The notes under the pieces were generated by a model. The model ran no database searches, was not told the origin of the DNA, and saw nothing but the letters and a program-made list of their open reading frames with translations. Of a DNA stretch of 35,382 nucleotides, positions 32,656 through 35,382 are shown piece by piece. Within the stretch, counting starts at the first letter, position 1. Each line of letters starts with the position of its first letter. Both the position numbers and the translations under genes were made by a program. This stretch comes from Acanthaster planci (Eukaryota; Echinodermata; Asteroidea; Valvatida; Acanthasteridae). The DNA is taken from contig NW_019091546.1 in NCBI RefSeq assembly GCF_001949145.1, positions 1-35,382 of the forward strand, in the 5' to 3' direction.

Positions 32656-32945
32656 GTAATTACTATCATTTACCTGTCTCTTTCAATCTTCACTTTCCAT
32701 AGTCACTAAATGCAAAGAGTGAAAGAAAGACCGCTTTCGAAAAGAGCGAAAACCAGTGAAGAGTCATTTTAAAAGAATACACTTTCCTCTTTTTTATAGA
32801 TGGGGGTAAAGTTCCAGGGATTTCGAGGTGAATCATACCCCTCGCCACTTTTCGGGAGAATAATTAACACATCATCATTCTGCTCCTTCTGGTCTAAAGA
32901 ATTTTATGAGTGCATTTGAAATACAATGGTTTCGTTTTTACACAG

Positions 32946-33025
32946 ACGAGGAGGACATGAGTACTACAAACGTGAAACTATATCTATCTGGAGAAGGCTT
33001 GTTAGCAAACGAGACCACTTTCTAA
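32946..33025 (+). CDS. Possible terminal exon after TRADD-N exon 2
   Basis: A good acceptor (TTCGTTTTTACACAG) opens a phase 1 frame of 26 codons, DEEDMSTTNVKLYLSGEGLL and a few more, ending at TAA 33023-33025. The phase fits the exon at 32248. There is no domain and no paralogue in the window, so this is a candidate C-terminus only. ATTAAA at 33213-33218 could serve as a poly(A) signal. Confidence 0.35.
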
Positions 33026-33253
33026 ATTCAGAATAGTGAAATAGTATTCGAAGGTTTCAGTTTCTTATAAAACCTCTCTAAAAAGAGTAAAAACCATTCC
33101 AAATTGTCTGTGATGTGTCCAGGTACTTAATATATCTCTATTTAGATAAATTCAGGCTAAGCTCTGTGCACAAGACATTGCTTTCCGCTGTAGTATGACG
33201 TGCAAAGTTAACATTAAATCCCGGAACGTGCCAAATTAACATTTATTCACGGA

Positions 33254-33670
33254 ACAGAGATATCGCTATTCCTAATAAAGATATCTTTATTGTGCAGCAG
33301 ATATATTAGGAATAGAGATCTCTCTATTAAGTTACCACTTTCGAGGTCAGCAGGTCCCACTCGACGTTTAGTGTTTAAAAATCTATTATCTTCATGGGTT
33401 TTGAACCGTGTCCTTTACATTAGGAAACTTTACACAACCCTCTGGCTCAGTGAAACTTTGTGCGTTACTTTACAATGACCTATCCGTTTACCCTGTGTGC
33501 GGGACCGGAAACATAATAGAGATATCTCTATCAAAACAGGACGTAAAAAAGAGAATTAATAATAGAGATATCCCTATTATTAATTCTCTATTAGGATTAG
33601 AGATATCTCTATTATAAATAGTGATATCTTTATTGAGAATAGAGATATGACTATTAAGATTAATTAGGAT
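33254..33670. repeat. Second AGATATCTCTATT palindromic repeat array
   Basis: Two patches, 33254-33331 and 33513-33670, carry variants of AATAGAGATATCTCTATT in both orientations, for example near 33515, 33562, 33598 and 33621. Unlike the 42-bp array at 4.0 kb the spacing is irregular. Both arrays are followed by an A/T run and TTTGCAC. Non-coding; frames through it on both strands are repeat translations. Confidence 0.75.
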
Positions 33671-35382
33671 TAAATTTAAAAAAAATTTGCACGCCATAGG
33701 GTAAGGATGCCAGCATGGCATTTGACTTTGATCTGATGAATCAAGAGTGCCATATGAGGTTACAGCTGGTGAGACAATTAACATTCCAATCCCCGTTTAA
33801 CTATCTAAGAAAGATTCCTGCATGAGCGCATGCTCTGAGATTGGTGTCAGGTAGGTTTGACACATCTCACCTGTGCGGACAATGACTGACTTCAGCCTTC
33901 TGAACTCTTTCTTCCATCGTCGCTCAGGTGGATCTCGTTAAAACACTAGCAAAAGGTCACTGACACCTCGGGAGTTCCTTGTCATTTAGAAGGACCGGGT
34001 GTCATTTGCTGATGTCCAATTAAGTGTGTGATAGCCCAGGTGCATCTGGGCTGTAGGCTCTGAAGTACTCTTTGTTAGAGAAACACAGATAGTCTTTTGC
34101 AAAGTTGCTTAGAGGTGGCTAGAGTTGCTGTGGCTTGAGGGTCATCATCTTCTGACAATATAGTACCTAATCGACGAGATACCTGAGGCCCGTGAATGTA
34201 ACGGGTACCTCATATGTCAACCGGTGCTTTCGGACTTACACAAACATCACATCAAGGATGCTTTCAAATGTGCTGATCTTGTGTGTCCACGCTCCTCTAA
34301 AATCAAAATCAAACACCCAAGAGCGCTGTTGTTATATTAGTTAGGCTGCCACCTGTTTAAGATCCATCTCGTCGATGTTGCACCTAGTACGGTACCTCAG
34401 TGCGGTACCTCGGTCCCCTTAAAGCCCCAAATCCGCTGTTAGTAGGAAGGCAGAAATTTTAGGTGTCCATTGACCCAATGACCTCCACATGGACAACCGT
34501 GAAGAGAATTTAGAGAACAATCCAGACATCTCTCGAAATAGGAGGTTTTGCTGCTTGTCTGGTAGGTGACACTGCCAATTGCCTGATCATCTCCATGCCA
34601 ACACTGGTGAAATACAATGTTGCTGTTACCCTTTCCTCAGGCAGATCAGCTATGACTTGGAATACTGCAGCCCGTCTAACTTGGGTATTTTGCCTCTCAT
34701 TGACGACCTATCGACCAATCAGAAAGCCGAATTTAGCCCCACGTGACCCCCATTCACATAAAATGAGGATACACCATATTCCATTGTACACGGAAGATGT
34801 AGGTAATTTTTTAGGAGGGGTTGTGGTGGCATTTTAAAAATACATGAACGTATCATTTACTGTGTATTGTAGCGAGTGAAGTTATTGCGCTGATTGAAAG
34901 ACCATGATGACTTAAGAATTTCTTATTTGAGTGATTTTCATTGTATTTGGACGGAGAGGTATGCTTTAAAGCAATGTAGATCCCTTCAAATAAAAATAGT
35001 ACAATTTGACCTTGCTTGTGAAATAGGACGATAAGGGTTCACCACTACAAATAAATTCCCATAGACAGCAGTGATAAATACTCATACTTCACAAATATTT
35101 TAAAAATACTCACAACTCTCACAGGTGTTCAGACTGCACAGAAAAATGATGTTCCACATGTCCTCTTTCATTTTCCTTTCAATTTTTGGGGGGTCGACCA
35201 ATGAATTTTTGAGAAATTTTCACCAGAAGCAGACCACCCCAAAAATGCAGAAAATGTCCCTTTCCAGAAAAATTTTGAAAAACCCTCCCTCAGCAAAATG
35301 GCTCAAATAGTGCCACTTTCAAACCTGATTGCATCCAAATTGCTCAGAATTGGAAGCCCCGAGTCCGGCCCTCAGGTCCAGT
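33671..35382. other. No supported gene
   Basis: Open frames at 34595-34837 and 35125-35310 have no recognisable domain or splice pattern. No repeat structure stands out. Confidence 0.5.

Noticed and set aside
1-35382. tRNA, rRNA or bacterial-type operon
   Set aside because: I found no tRNA B-box with a matching arm, no rRNA-like conserved block, and the gene structure is spliced and animal-like.

Overview
The window is nuclear DNA from an animal. Coding sequence is broken into short exons with GT/AG splice sites, introns run from hundreds of bases to several kilobases, and the recognisable domains are metazoan innate-immunity and cell-death modules: DEATH domains, a TRADD-like N-terminal fold, a NACHT NTPase with LRR remnants, and ubiquitin-like domains. 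A decayed GIY-YIG retroelement and several small foldback repeats complete the picture. The combination suits a marine invertebrate with an expanded NLR/DEATH repertoire (cnidarian, lancelet or hemichordate). The sequence alone does not let me choose.

Layout: 1-6.8 kb has no supported gene. It holds inverted repeats, a 42-bp palindromic minisatellite and a broken Penelope-like (GIY-YIG) retroelement. Block A (6.85-12.7 kb, + strand) reads: polar linker exon, DEATH exon, TRADD-N-like exon, short linker exon, NACHT exon running into LRR-like sequence with frameshifts and stops, and a possible basic C-terminal exon. 12.7-19.9 kb has no supported gene. Block B (19.96-26.7 kb, + strand) reads: possible linker, UBL, DEATH, linker, UBL, DEATH, two short exons homologous to block A linkers, a Ser/Gly-rich repeat exon, and a fourth DEATH exon. 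After 5.5 kb of repeat-rich DNA comes a second TRADD-N-like exon (32.25-32.66 kb) and a possible last exon. 33-35.4 kb holds a second palindromic repeat array and nothing else I can name.

How the parts fit: nearly every domain exon enters and leaves in phase 1, and the linker/UBL exons use a matching 1-2, 2-0, 0-1 chain. The exons can therefore be joined, duplicated or dropped without frame damage. Blocks A and B share homologous linker exons and some intron sequence, so they are related by segmental duplication. B appears to have lost the DEATH and TRADD-N exons between two linkers, and has a Ser/Gly repeat exon where A has NACHT. The likely products are multi-adaptor death-fold proteins that would scaffold oligomeric signalling in the cytosol. 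This role is inferred from the domain families. The complete transcripts, first exons and promoters are not visible, and I cannot tell whether A, B and the last TRADD-N exon are one, two or three genes.
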